Source: Alloalcanivorax gelatiniphagus (GTDB lineage: Bacteria; Pseudomonadota; Gammaproteobacteria; Pseudomonadales; Alcanivoracaceae). From it: a DNA stretch of 64,000 nt. Of the stretch, positions 1 through 7,981 are shown in pieces (within the stretch, counting starts at the first letter, position 1; every line of letters starts with the position of its first letter). The stretch covers positions 124,001 through 188,000 of the forward strand of contig NZ_VCQT01000027.1 of assembly GCF_005938655.1 (NCBI RefSeq). Reading direction: 5' to 3'. Below the pieces are notes generated by a model. That model made no database searches, was not told the origin of the DNA, and worked only from the letters and a program-made list of their open reading frames with translations. Made by a program: the position numbers and the translations under genes.

Positions 1-1
1 C

Positions 2-478
2 AGCGAATTCCAGGCCCTGGACCGCCTGCGCGCGGCACAGGCCCTGGACCGGCGCCTGCAGGCGGAAGGCCGCGGGCTGGACGTGCTGGTGCAGGTCAAC
101 ACCTCCGGCGAGGCCAGCAAGTTCGGCCTGCACCCCGCCGAGGTGGCCGACTTTCTGCGCGCCCTGCCGGCGTTCTCCGCGTTGCGGGTACGGGGCCTGA
201 TGACCCTGGCGCGGCTGTCGGCGGACCCGGCCCGGGTGCGGCCCTGTTTCGTGCTGCTGCGTGAGCTGCGCGAGCGCCTGCGCCAGGACGCCCCCGCCGG
301 CATCGACCTGGAGCAACTGTCCATGGGCATGTCCGGCGACTTCGAGCTGGCCGTGGAGGAAGGCGCCACCGTGGTGCGCGTCGGCCAGGCCATCTTCGGT
401 GCCCGCGCCACCCCTGACAGCCACTACTGGCCGGATCACCAAGACCCACAACCCGCCTCACCGGAGCACGAAGGATGA
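2..478 (+). CDS. yggS: YggS/PROSC family PLP-binding protein, C-terminal part
   Basis: The gene enters from outside the window, so only about the last 158 residues are visible, in the frame starting at base 2. The segment VLVQVNTSGEASKFGL and the later MGMSGDFELAV and VRVGQAIFGAR are characteristic of the YggS/YBL036C/PROSC family, a single-domain relative of the alanine racemase barrel. The family binds pyridoxal 5'-phosphate in the cytoplasm and is thought to buffer PLP supply and amino-acid balance rather than catalyse a turnover reaction. The PLP lysine lies in the missing N-terminal part. The last codons overlap the next gene by 4 bp (ATGA), so the two are probably co-transcribed. Family assignment is confident. 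Confidence 0.92.
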   Translation, partial: SEFQALDRLRAAQALDRRLQAEGRGLDVLVQVNTSGEASKFGLHPAEVADFLRALPAFSALRVRGLMTLARLSADPARVRPCFVLLRELRERLRQDAPAGIDLEQLSMGMSGDFELAVEEGATVVRVGQAIFGARATPDSHYWPDHQDPQPASPEHEG

Positions 479-1191
479 AAACCGCCCTTGCCCTGCGCCA
501 CCTGCACTTCGAGGATCTGGGCACCCTGGAGCCACTGCTGCAAGAGCGCGGCTACCAGGTGCGCTATGTGGACGCCAGCACGGACGATTTATCCCGGCTG
601 GATGCCAACGGCAGCGATCTGCTGATTGTTCTGGGCGGCCCCATCGGGGCCTTTGACGAAGAACTTTATCCCTTTCTCGCCGACGAACTGCGCCTGATCG
701 AACGGCGCCTGGCCAGTGGCCGACCGCTACTCGGCATTTGTCTGGGGGCGCAACTGATCGCCCGCCAGCTGGGCGCGGCGGTATCGCCCATGGGCTTCAA
801 GGAGATCGGTTTCGCCCCGCTGACGCTCACCGACCAGGGCCGCGACTCGGTGCTCGGCCCGCTGGCGCAAGTGCCGGTGCTGCACTGGCACGGCGACCAG
901 TTCGAGACGCCCCCGGGCGGCCACCTGCTGGCCGGCACCGAGGCTTGCCCGCGGCAGGCCTATGCGGTCGGCGAGGCGGTGCTGGGGTTGCAGTTCCATC
1001 TGGAGGCCGACGCCGGGCGCATCGAACACTGGCTTGTGGGGCACTGCTGCGAACTAGGCCAGGCCGGCCTGGACCCGCGCACGGTGCGCGAGGATGCGCG
1101 CCGGCACGGCCCGAGCCTGGCACGGGCGGCGCGGCAGGTGATCGGCGCCTGGCTGGACCGGCAACAGAACACGGAGACCGGCCCGCAATGA
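475..1191 (+). CDS. class I glutamine amidotransferase (GMP synthase-like)
   Basis: A 238-residue stand-alone class I glutamine amidotransferase. The nucleophile elbow GICLGAQ places the catalytic cysteine at residue 89, and LQFHLEAD supplies His175 and Glu177 of the triad; LGGPIGAF near residue 53 is the oxyanion-strand glycine motif. No synthetase domain follows, so it is not GuaA itself. Stand-alone members act on small amines or in gamma-glutamyl hydrolysis, but the substrate cannot be told from sequence. The start overlaps the yggS stop by 4 bp, which suggests translational coupling. The family call is firm and the biological role is unknown. Confidence 0.9.
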   Translation: MKTALALRHLHFEDLGTLEPLLQERGYQVRYVDASTDDLSRLDANGSDLLIVLGGPIGAFDEELYPFLADELRLIERRLASGRPLLGICLGAQLIARQLGAAVSPMGFKEIGFAPLTLTDQGRDSVLGPLAQVPVLHWHGDQFETPPGGHLLAGTEACPRQAYAVGEAVLGLQFHLEADAGRIEHWLVGHCCELGQAGLDPRTVREDARRHGPSLARAARQVIGAWLDRQQNTETGPQ

Positions 1192-1222
1192 CACTCAACA
1201 ATCCCACCGGGAGCCCCACACC

Positions 1223-1483
1223 ATGACCGTCTACCGCCTGGTGATCCACCGACACGGCCGACTGCTTGGCCAGTTCGACAGCGACACACCCTGGGCGCGG
1301 GAAGCCATGGCTGACCTGCTGGCGCGCCTGCCGGAACAGGACGGCTATCGCACCGAACTGTTCGTCGCCCACGACGAGCGCCGCTTGCTTGAAAGCGGCC
1401 CCCGGGGATTGAGGGTGGTCGGCCGCGAGCCCTTGTTCGAGCCCCTGTCAGAACCTTTGCCGCCGACCATCACCCCGTTGTAG
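1223..1483 (+). CDS. small conserved-looking protein of unknown function
   Basis: An 86-residue acidic and arginine-rich cytoplasmic protein with no signal peptide or membrane segment. It begins 31 bp after the amidotransferase gene, with a GGGAG ribosome site 9 bases before the ATG, so it probably belongs to the same operon. The N-terminal MTVYRLVIHRHGRLLGQF reads like a short beta-hairpin and the C-terminus is proline-rich. I do not recognise a family. It ends 19 bp from the convergent oxygenase gene, and I see no strong terminator between them. Confidence 0.65.
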   Translation: MTVYRLVIHRHGRLLGQFDSDTPWAREAMADLLARLPEQDGYRTELFVAHDERRLLESGPRGLRVVGREPLFEPLSEPLPPTITPL

Positions 1484-1502
1484 CGGAACCGGGCGCGGCG
1501 AA

Positions 1503-2516
1503 TCAGGCCTGCTGGCCGGCCGCCGCGTTCTGCGTGGTCACGAACATGGAGCGCAGGTGCTCGCCGGAGGTGGTGGGCGGATAGCGCGGCGGCTCGCCGT
1601 CGCCGGCGCAGTTCGGCAGGCACTCGATGCGCGCGTCATAGTTCGGATTGTGAAAAAACACGATGGACAGGCGCCGCGCCGCCCCACCCGCCCCGGCCGG
1701 CGGATTGACCACCCGGTGCAGGGTGGACACCCAGCGGTCGTTGCTCCAGCGCGCCATCAGATCGCCGATATTGATAATGAAAGTGCCGGGTACGATGGGC
1801 ACGTCCACCCATTCCCCCGCCGCGTTGCAGACCTGCAGCCCGCCGGGCTTGTCCTCGGTACACAGGATGGTCAGGCTGCCGTAATCGGAATGGGCACCCG
1901 CGCGGATCTGCCCGGGCTTGGGCGCCTCCGCCTGGGCCGGGTAATTGCGCAACCGCAGGCGGCTGATGTGCCGGTCGATCTTGTCGTCGAAGTAGTGTTC
2001 GTCCAGATCCAGGGCCAGCGCGAAGATACGCATGATGGTCGCCGCCAGATCGCCCATGGCACGGTAATACTCGGTCCACACCGGCTGCAGCGCCGCCGGC
2101 CGCTGGGGCCAGATATTGGCCGCGAAATGCTGCCCGGCCGCCGGCGCCGTGGCGTAGGCCTCGTCCGGCCGGTCCACCGGCCCGATCATCAGGCTCTCGT
2201 TCAAGTCCCCCTGGGTGGCGCTGGCGTCCCGGGACCGGGCCACCGACTCATCCTCCAGGCCGGTGTAACCCCGGGACACGTCCACCCGGGGCCGGGCCAC
2301 CCGCCGCTTCTCCGCCTCCGGCAGATCGAAGAACTCCCGCGACACCGCCCGGGTCCGCTCGATCAGAGCCGGGTCCACGCCGTGGCCGTCGATAATCAGA
2401 AAACCGATGTCGGTGCAGGCGCGATCCACCTCCCGGGCCACCGCCCGCCGGTCGTCCTCGTCGCCGGACCGGAAACGAGCAATGTCGATCACCGGCACTT
2501 CAAGCAGCTTGCTCAT
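1503..2516 (-). CDS. 2-oxoglutarate/Fe(II) oxygenase, isopenicillin N synthase family
   Basis: A 337-residue double-stranded beta-helix oxygenase. In the numbering from the chosen start the iron ligands are His209 and Asp211 (GAHSDYGSLT) and His267 (STLHRV); the 2-oxoglutarate-binding Arg282-x-Ser284 lies in RRLSIVFF. The N-terminal PVIDIARF and FLIIDGHGVD are typical of the DIOX_N domain of this family. These enzymes oxidise small molecules, coupling 2-oxoglutarate decarboxylation to hydroxylation, ring closure or demethylation; the substrate is not evident. An upstream in-frame ATG would add 24 residues, but the chosen ATG has GGAGG 5 bases upstream and begins where family members usually do. 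Confidence 0.88.
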   Translation of the reverse strand: MSKLLEVPVIDIARFRSGDEDDRRAVAREVDRACTDIGFLIIDGHGVDPALIERTRAVSREFFDLPEAEKRRVARPRVDVSRGYTGLEDESVARSRDASATQGDLNESLMIGPVDRPDEAYATAPAAGQHFAANIWPQRPAALQPVWTEYYRAMGDLAATIMRIFALALDLDEHYFDDKIDRHISRLRLRNYPAQAEAPKPGQIRAGAHSDYGSLTILCTEDKPGGLQVCNAAGEWVDVPIVPGTFIINIGDLMARWSNDRWVSTLHRVVNPPAGAGGAARRLSIVFFHNPNYDARIECLPNCAGDGEPPRYPPTTSGEHLRSMFVTTQNAAAGQQA

Positions 2517-2698
2517 GGCATCCTCCAGTACGCCGGGACACTGGTGGGCCCGGCTTTCCATAATAAGAAAGTGCAAGCAACGTGCCATTTTTTGTCGGCA
2601 AAAAACCGGCGGATCGGCGGCAATAAAGGAATCCGCTGCGCCATAGCGGCGCAGACTGCTTCAGCGAGGAGGAAGGGCTGCACCGGAACAGACCTATC

Positions 2699-2757
2699 CC
2701 AAAACCAAAAAGGGCCGCCGAGGCGACCCTTTCTGGTTTGGAGCGGGTGAAGGGAAG
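2699..2757 (-). repeat. partial duplicate of tRNA-Gly 3' end plus terminator
   Basis: Direct repeat of the sequence at about 2870-2925. It carries the last ~19 bases of tRNA-Gly (GGAGCGGGTGAAGGGAA on the plus strand), followed on the minus strand by a hairpin of the same design as the tRNA terminator (GGGCCGCC / GGCGACCC flanked by AAA and TTT). The copy diverges immediately inside the T-arm. It could be an attachment-site scar from an integrated element or a tRNA-duplication remnant. Confidence 0.75.
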
Positions 2758-2867
2758 GTGCCTTCGGCATCCCGCGCTAGCGCGGGACCGTTGCTTACGC
2801 AACGTCCGCTCGCCGTATACGGCGAGACGTCGAACCGGAGGGATCGATCCATTGCCTCCACCCACTA

Positions 2868-2905
2868 CAAACCAAAAAGGGCCGCTTGCGCGACCCTTTT
2901 CGGTT
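2868..2905 (-). terminator. intrinsic terminator of tRNA-Gly
   Basis: On the minus strand, directly after the CCA end of the tRNA, the sequence folds as AAAAGGGTCGC-GCAA-GCGGCCCTTTTT with one G-U pair and a T-rich 3' side. Its position just after the mature tRNA end fits a Rho-independent terminator. Confidence 0.8.
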
Positions 2906-2979
2906 TGGAGCGGGTGAAGGGAATCGAACCCTCGTATGCAGCTTGGGAAGCTGCCGTTCTACCATTGAACTACACCCGC
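2906..2979 (-). tRNA. tRNA-Gly (anticodon CCC)
   Basis: A 74-base tRNA on the minus strand with an encoded CCA end. Acceptor GCGGGTG pairs with CACCCGC, the D-arm is GTTCAATGGTAGAAC, the anticodon arm is GCAGC-TTCCCAA-GCTGC giving anticodon CCC for codon GGG, and the T-arm is AGGGTTCGATTCCCT. The layout closely matches the gammaproteobacterial glycine tRNA for GGG. Confidence 0.96.
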
Positions 2980-3041
2980 GAAGGGGGGCTATTACACCGG
3001 GAATGCGGCGCGCTGTCCAGCGCTGCTCGGCTGCCTGGCGT

Positions 3042-3132
3042 TGTACGCTTTTTCCTAACCCCTAAAGCGGCGATTTCCTACCCCACGTCGATCCTTCCGG
3101 CGATACCCGCCCGGCGCCTACCGGGCAAGACT
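3042..3132 (+). repeat. upstream copy of imperfect ~90-bp direct repeat flanking the toxin-antitoxin genes
   Basis: Shares with the copy at 3853-3942 an identical CTTTTTCCTAA block, a TCCTAC block, a 20-base core ATCCTTCCGGCGATACCCGC and a GGCAAGACT end, in the same order and spacing. It lies just before the toxin gene, so it may also carry the promoter or operator of the toxin-antitoxin operon. Confidence 0.75.
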
Positions 3133-3228
3133 CAAAGAAGTGTGCGGTGGTGGCCGAACAACTCATCTGAGCCTTGGCCATCCCGGTTTAGCTTCTTCTG
3201 GACAATTTGTCGCTTTCAGGCTACTTTC

Positions 3229-3558
3229 GTGTTCGAACTTACCCATTATCTGACGGTGGATGGCCATGATCCTTTCCAGCATTGGCTGGAGGCGTTGAAG
3301 CGCAAGGATCGCCGGGCCGCCATGCGGGTGCTGACCCGGCTCAACCGGCTGGCGCTCGGCAACCCCGGAGACAGCAAATCCGTGGGCGGTGGGGTCATGG
3401 AACTGCGGGTGGACCACGGCCCCGGCTACCGGGTGTATTACGCCCGGGTGGGTGAGACGCTGGTGTTGTTGCTCACCGGCGGCGGCAAACAGCGGCAACA
3501 GTGGGATATTGAGCAAGCCAGGTCACGGCTGGCGGATTACCGGAAGAGGTACCGATGA
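3229..3558 (+). CDS. RelE/ParE-superfamily (HigB-like) toxin
   Basis: A 109-residue toxin of the phage-derived Gp49/HigB-like branch of the RelE/ParE fold. Typical features are FELTHYLTVDGHDPFQHWLE at the N-terminus, the central KSVGGGVMELRVDHGPGYRVYY and the following LVLLLTGGGKQRQQ-DI helix. Family members are usually mRNA interferases that cleave at or with the ribosome. The start is inferred to be GTG at 3229 because family proteins begin with MFELT; the open frame upstream runs through the antisense of tRNA-Gly and is spurious. The gene overlaps the antitoxin start by 4 bp (ATGA). Toxin-first order is typical of higBA-type modules. Confidence 0.88.
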   Translation: MFELTHYLTVDGHDPFQHWLEALKRKDRRAAMRVLTRLNRLALGNPGDSKSVGGGVMELRVDHGPGYRVYYARVGETLVLLLTGGGKQRQQWDIEQARSRLADYRKRYR

Positions 3559-3857
3559 AACGTCACGATGATGCGGTGGTGGCCATGCTTCGCGATGACC
3601 CGGCCATGGCGCCGGATTATCTGCGAACCGCCTTTGATGAACTGGATAAACCGGACGGTGAAGCGGCCTTCCTGGTGGCTCTGCGTCATGTCGTGGAAGC
3701 CCAGGGCGGCATGGCCGTGGTCGCCGGGCGCGCCCACCTGTCCCGGGAAAGCCTGTACCGGGCACTTTCCCCGAAAGGAAACCCCACCCTGAAGACCATG
3801 ACCGCCGTGATCCGGGCCACCGGGCTGCGATTCCAGGATTTGACGCGGGCCGTGTAG
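3555..3857 (+). CDS. HTH antitoxin of addiction module (HigA-like)
   Basis: A 100-residue protein of the addiction-module antidote type. The region from about residue 48 to 98 (VVEAQGGMAVVAGRAHLS, then SRESLYRALSPKG) forms a lambda-repressor-like helix-turn-helix. This would neutralise the upstream RelE/HigB-like toxin and repress the shared promoter. The N-terminal half (PDYLRTAFDELDKPD) is the usual toxin-binding arm. Its stop codon TAG falls inside the downstream direct repeat. Pairing with the toxin is supported by the 4-bp overlap. Confidence 0.88.
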   Translation: MKRHDDAVVAMLRDDPAMAPDYLRTAFDELDKPDGEAAFLVALRHVVEAQGGMAVVAGRAHLSRESLYRALSPKGNPTLKTMTAVIRATGLRFQDLTRAV

Positions 3858-3942
3858 GCTTTTTCCTAAGCCGAGACGCGCTGATCTCCTACAGCCGATT
3901 GATCCTTCCGGCGATACCCGCCGGGCCCACCACCGGCAAGAC
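3853..3942 (+). repeat. downstream copy of imperfect ~90-bp direct repeat flanking the toxin-antitoxin genes
   Basis: Imperfect copy of 3042-3132, beginning in the last codons of the antitoxin and ending about 30 bp before the ligase gene. It includes a short dyad TAGG-CTTTTT-CCTA. Because the copies sit before two different genes, they may be duplicated promoters or the two ends of an inserted module. Confidence 0.75.
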
Positions 3943-3974
3943 TTTCTGTTCATGTATTGAACAGGGAGCCAAGG

Positions 3975-4847
3975 ATGATTTCCCGACCGATTCTCCTCTT
4001 CGTGGTAACCATGGTGGTGGTGTTCTTCGCGGTGGCCGCCACGGTGGGCCATGGCCGCGGCCAGCCAGCGCTGATGCTCGCCAACGTTTACCAGGACCAC
4101 ATCGACCCGACGGACTACTGGGTCAGCGAAAAACTGGACGGGGTACGCGCCTACTGGGATGGCCGGCATCTGATCAGCCGCCAGGGCCATGTGATCGCCA
4201 CGCCGCCGGGTTTCACCGACGGTTTCCCGGACATCCCCATGGACGGCGAGCTGTGGCAGGGCCGAGGCACCTTCAGCCGTTTGATGGGCGCGTTGCAGCG
4301 GGCCCGGCCCGAACCGGACCAGTGGCGGCACATTTATTACATGGTGTTCGACCTGCCCGCCGCCGACGGCTCCTTCGAACAGCGGCTGCGAACCATGCGT
4401 GCCCTGCTGGACGGGCGCGACGCCCCTCACCTGAGGCGCGTACCCCAGCGGCGCGTGGCCAACCGCCAACAGCTAATGGACTATCTGGATCAGGTGGTGG
4501 AGATCGGCGGCGAGGGGCTGATGCTGCATCGTGGTTCGGCGCCCTACCGGGGGCACCGCTCGGACGATCTGCTCAAGCTCAAGCCCTACCAGGACGAGGA
4601 TGGCCGGGTGGTGGCCCACCTGCCCGGCCAGGGGCGCCTGGAAGGCCGCATGGGCGCGCTGTTGGTGGAAACCCCCAGCGGCCGGCATTTCCGGCTGGGC
4701 ACCGGCTTCAGTGACGCGCAGCGGGCCGACCCGCCGCCCATCGGCAGCATCGTCACCTACCAGTTCCACGGCCACACCAAGAACGGCCTGCCCCGCTTCG
4801 CCAGCTATCTGCGCACCCGCAGTCAGGGGCCCGGCTACATCCGCTAG
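3975..4847 (+). CDS. ligE: ATP-dependent DNA ligase, LigE/periplasmic type
   Basis: A 290-residue minimal ATP-dependent DNA ligase. The adenylation motif I is SEKLDGVRAYW with the nucleophile Lys53; later motifs are IYYMVFDLP (III), GEGLMLHRG (IV) and DLLKLKPY (V), followed by an OB-fold domain ending KNGLPRFASYLR. A hydrophobic N-terminal segment (residues 5-24) looks like a signal peptide or anchor, as in Lig E proteins of gammaproteobacteria, which are exported and linked to DNA uptake or extracellular DNA. The ATG at 3975 with GGGAG 6 bases upstream is preferred over a TTG 18 bases earlier. It converges with rsmC. Confidence 0.88.
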   Translation: MISRPILLFVVTMVVVFFAVAATVGHGRGQPALMLANVYQDHIDPTDYWVSEKLDGVRAYWDGRHLISRQGHVIATPPGFTDGFPDIPMDGELWQGRGTFSRLMGALQRARPEPDQWRHIYYMVFDLPAADGSFEQRLRTMRALLDGRDAPHLRRVPQRRVANRQQLMDYLDQVVEIGGEGLMLHRGSAPYRGHRSDDLLKLKPYQDEDGRVVAHLPGQGRLEGRMGALLVETPSGRHFRLGTGFSDAQRADPPPIGSIVTYQFHGHTKNGLPRFASYLRTRSQGPGYIR

Positions 4848-4859
4848 CGGCGGCCGGGT

Positions 4860-5825
4860 TCAGCGCAGCGCCCGGTAAACCCGGAAGCGGTTGGTCTCGC
4901 GCACCACCTGCACATGCTTGAACGCCTGATCCAGCCATTGCGCGTAGGGCAGCTCCCGGTTGGCCACCATCCACAGGGTGCCCTTGTCGGTGAGGTGCTC
5001 CGGGGCCTCGCGGATCAACCGCCGGGTAATGGACATGGTGCGATCACGGCCGTCGTGGAACGGCGGGTTGGTAACAATCGCCTCGAAGCGGGCACCGATG
5101 CTCTCGTACAAGTCACCGCCCACCACCTTGCCTTGCAGGTGGTTGCGCTCCAGGGTGGCGGTGGCGGCGGCCACCGCGGTGGCGCTCACGTCGGTGGCGG
5201 TGACCTGGCAGCCGCTGTGCGCCAGGCGCGCGCTCAGGGCGCCGCCGCCACAGCCCATGTCCAGCACCTTGCCCCGGGGCAAGCCCTCGGCCAGAGCCTC
5301 CAGCAGCAAGGCGCTGCCCTCGTCCAGCCGGCCATGGCTGAACACCCCCGGGTAGCTGACCACCTGCAGATCATCCAGCGTGGTCAGGGACGCCACCTGC
5401 TCCAGGGCCAGGGGTTGCGCCGGTCTCAACTGGCCACCGTAGAGCTTGCAGTGGCGAGCGCTGTCGAGAAGGGTTACGTCATCGGCAAACCGGGACAGCC
5501 GGGTGACACCGCCGCGAATGCCGCCCTTGGCCGGCCCCACCAGCCACACGTCCATGGGCGTCTCAATCTGCCCCGCCACGGCGCGCAGCAACAGCTCGAG
5601 ACGCTCGGCGGACTTCGGCAACGGCAGGATCACCAGATCCACGTCATCCGGCAGGGTCGGCAGCGGCGCCCACTGGTGGGCCCCCACCGTGTAGTCGTCG
5701 GCGTGCAGGTAAAGCTGTTCCGCCGGCAGCTCGGCCAGCGCCGGATCGTTGGCGTCCATTACCAGAACCCGGCGGCCCGCCAGGGTGGCTTGCTGGCGCC
5801 AAAGCAGTTGCGTGCTGTTTTCCAT
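4860..5825 (-). CDS. rsmC: 16S rRNA (guanine-1207-N2)-methyltransferase type (RsmC)
   Basis: A 321-residue protein with two tandem Rossmann-like domains, the N-terminal one degenerate and the C-terminal one active. SAM motif I is KVLDMGCGGGALSARL and the catalytic motif IV is NPPFHDG, as in RsmC/RlmG enzymes that methylate guanine N2 in rRNA. YPGVFSHGRLDEGSALLL is close to the RsmC signature. I start at the ATG giving MENSTQLLW; an open frame continues 40 codons upstream without family resemblance. RsmC (G1207 of 16S) is favoured over RlmG (23S G1835). Confidence 0.85.
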   Translation of the reverse strand: MENSTQLLWRQQATLAGRRVLVMDANDPALAELPAEQLYLHADDYTVGAHQWAPLPTLPDDVDLVILPLPKSAERLELLLRAVAGQIETPMDVWLVGPAKGGIRGGVTRLSRFADDVTLLDSARHCKLYGGQLRPAQPLALEQVASLTTLDDLQVVSYPGVFSHGRLDEGSALLLEALAEGLPRGKVLDMGCGGGALSARLAHSGCQVTATDVSATAVAAATATLERNHLQGKVVGGDLYESIGARFEAIVTNPPFHDGRDRTMSITRRLIREAPEHLTDKGTLWMVANRELPYAQWLDQAFKHVQVVRETNRFRVYRALR

Positions 5826-5997
5826 AAACGTCTCTAAGCGATCAAGCCGGGCAGTATAAAGCATGCCCTGGCCGATACCCATTTTCGAACACGCCGGCGC
5901 CGTGAAGAGCGCGCCGCGAAGTTTTACATAATGACCACGCCGCACGCCCCGCCTCCTGGCTACAATGGGCGGTTAGATGCAGTCGTGGAGGCAATGG

Positions 5998-7929
5998 ATG
6001 GTCCGTTCCGCAGTTCTGGCACTGGTGATGCTCACCGGCGCCTGGTCATTTCCGGCGCTGGCCGCCGACACGCCTTTTCAGGAGGCGTTGCACGCCGCCC
6101 GCAACAACGACTGGGAAGGCCTCAGCCGCGCCCAGGCACGCCTCGGCGACGAGCACCCGTTGCAGGCTTATCTGGAGTTTCACCGGCTGCGCGCCGCCCT
6201 GCCGGACCTCAGTCCGGACCGGGTCGCCGACTACGCACGGCGCTACCCGGACTCCCCCCTGCCCAACGACATTCGCCAGCTGGCCCTGGTGGCCTATGCC
6301 CGCGACAACCGCTGGGACGCCGCCCGCGCCGTCTACGACAAAGCCCCCCGCTCGCTGGAACTGAGCTGCCTGTACTGGCATGCCCAGTGGCAGGCCGGCA
6401 ACGAACAGGCACTCACCGAAGCGCGGCAACTGTGGCTGTCCGGCAATTCCCGCCCCTCCGCCTGTGACCCGATCTTCAACGCGGCGCGGCAAAAAGGCGT
6501 GATCGGCCAGGCGGAAATCTGGCAGCGCATGGAACTGGCCTTCTACGAGCGCAGCCCAGGATTGATGCGTTACCTGCGGCCAATGCTCGACGACCAGCCC
6601 TACGGCACCGCCGCCGACCTGCTGATGGACCTGTACGGCGATCCGGAACAGCTTAAGGCGCTGCCGAAGAGCCTGCCCGACGACCAGCGCCAGGTGCTGC
6701 TGGCCGCCGGCTTCCGCCGCCTGGCCTATACCGACACCGTCACCGCCCGGCAATGGTTCGAGGACGACCGGGGCGACCTGGGCTTTACCGACGCCGCCCT
6801 GATCGAACGGTCCGGCCAGCGCATCGCCTGGTACTCCACCATCCGTGGCATCGAGGACAACCGCGACTGGCTGGACGGCTGGCTGCGCAACCACGGTGGC
6901 GACAGCCTGGTGGACCAGCGCGCCCGCCGCGCGGTCATCGAGCAGCAATGGGATGAACTGCCGGACTGGATCGCCCTGCTGCCCGAGGCGGAACGCAAGG
7001 ACAGCCGCTGGCTGTACTGGGCCGGCCGCGCCGCCGAGGAAAACGGCGACCAGCAACGCGCCCGCGGCCTGTGGCAACAGGCCGCCGCGCAACGCAATTT
7101 CTACGGCTTCCTGGCCGCCGATCGCATCGGCGAGCCCTATCACTTCGCCAACGCCGTGCCCACCGGCGACAAAACGCTGCCCGACCTGGCCGCCCTCACC
7201 CGCATCAAGATGCTGCGCGAACAGGACGAATCGGGCCTGGCCTGGAGCGAATGGAACTGGCTGATGTGGCACAGCAACGAAAGCCGCCAGCGCCAGCTCG
7301 CCCAGTACGCCCTGGACGCCGGCTGGTACGACCTCACCGTGCAGGCCTCGATCCAGGCCCGCGCCTGGGACGTGCTCGCCTGGCGCTTTCCCGCCGCCCA
7401 CCAACAACGGTTCCAGGAAGCCGGCCGCCGCCACCACCTGGACCCCTGGCTGGCCATGGCCATCGCCCGCCGGGAAAGCGCCTTCTACCCCAACGCCCGC
7501 TCCCCGGTGGGCGCCCTGGGCCTGATGCAACTGATGCCCGGCACTGCCGCCAAGGTCTCCCGCGAAGCCGGCCAGGGCGTGCCCGGCGAACAGCAGGTGC
7601 TCAACCCGGCCACCAACATCGAACTGGGCACCCGCTACCTCAGCGACCTGCTGGACCGCTTCAACGGCAACCGCCTGCTCGCCCTGGCCGCCTACAACGC
7701 CGGCCCCGGCCGCATCGCCCAATGGCTCGCCGAGGAAGACGACGCCGTCCCCGTGGACGTCTGGATCGAATCCATCCCGTTCCGCGAAACCCGCGACTAC
7801 GTCCAGGCCGTGCTCACCTACCGGGTGCTCTTCGAAGGCCTCCACGGCAACCCGGAAAACCGCACCGCCATGCTGCTCCTGCCAGCGGAAGCCGGGACGC
7901 CCTACTCCCTGGCGATGATCGAGGACTAG
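5998..7929 (+). CDS. slt: soluble lytic murein transglycosylase (Slt70 type)
   Basis: A 643-residue periplasmic protein. It starts with a signal peptide ending FPALA-AD, continues with a long alpha-helical ring (U and L domains) and ends in a lysozyme-like catalytic domain. The catalytic glutamate is in AIARRESAFYP, and GALGLMQLMPGTA and AAYNAGPGR are the SLT-family motifs. It cleaves the MurNAc-GlcNAc bond of peptidoglycan, leaving 1,6-anhydromuramic ends. The ATG at 5998 has GTGGAGG 6 bases upstream and is preferred to the ATG seven codons earlier. Confidence 0.95.
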   Translation: MVRSAVLALVMLTGAWSFPALAADTPFQEALHAARNNDWEGLSRAQARLGDEHPLQAYLEFHRLRAALPDLSPDRVADYARRYPDSPLPNDIRQLALVAYARDNRWDAARAVYDKAPRSLELSCLYWHAQWQAGNEQALTEARQLWLSGNSRPSACDPIFNAARQKGVIGQAEIWQRMELAFYERSPGLMRYLRPMLDDQPYGTAADLLMDLYGDPEQLKALPKSLPDDQRQVLLAAGFRRLAYTDTVTARQWFEDDRGDLGFTDAALIERSGQRIAWYSTIRGIEDNRDWLDGWLRNHGGDSLVDQRARRAVIEQQWDELPDWIALLPEAERKDSRWLYWAGRAAEENGDQQRARGLWQQAAAQRNFYGFLAADRIGEPYHFANAVPTGDKTLPDLAALTRIKMLREQDESGLAWSEWNWLMWHSNESRQRQLAQYALDAGWYDLTVQASIQARAWDVLAWRFPAAHQQRFQEAGRRHHLDPWLAMAIARRESAFYPNARSPVGALGLMQLMPGTAAKVSREAGQGVPGEQQVLNPATNIELGTRYLSDLLDRFNGNRLLALAAYNAGPGRIAQWLAEEDDAVPVDVWIESIPFRETRDYVQAVLTYRVLFEGLHGNPENRTAMLLLPAEAGTPYSLAMIED

Positions 7930-7934
7930 AACGC

Positions 7935-7961
7935 AAAAGGCCCCGCGACGCGGGGCCTTTT
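7935..7961. terminator. bidirectional intrinsic terminator
   Basis: A perfect 12-bp stem AAAAGGCCCCGC / GCGGGGCCTTTT with a 3-base loop lies between the convergent slt and lipoprotein genes. A/T tracts on both sides let it serve both strands. Confidence 0.92.
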
Positions 7962-7981
7962 GGTAATACCGGTACCAGCTT

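Larger units (their letters stand above)
2517..2905. other. non-coding stretch with three consecutive palindromes and a duplicated tRNA end
   Basis: No credible gene is seen here. It holds the oxygenase promoter region, a partial copy of the neighbouring tRNA-Gly 3' end with its terminator (2699-2757), and three tandem palindromes: a 16-bp perfect palindrome CCCGCGCTAGCGCGGG at 2771-2786, a stem-loop CGTTGC-TTAC-GCAACG at 2789-2804, and an 18-bp perfect palindrome CTCGCCGTATACGGCGAG at 2809-2826. The tRNA-Gly terminator follows at 2868-2905. Confidence 0.7.

Noticed and set aside
2758-3228. N-terminal extension of the toxin frame
   Set aside because: It runs through the antisense of tRNA-Gly (VKGIEPSYAAWEAAVLPLNY), a known type of spurious translation; the real toxin begins at the GTG at 3229.
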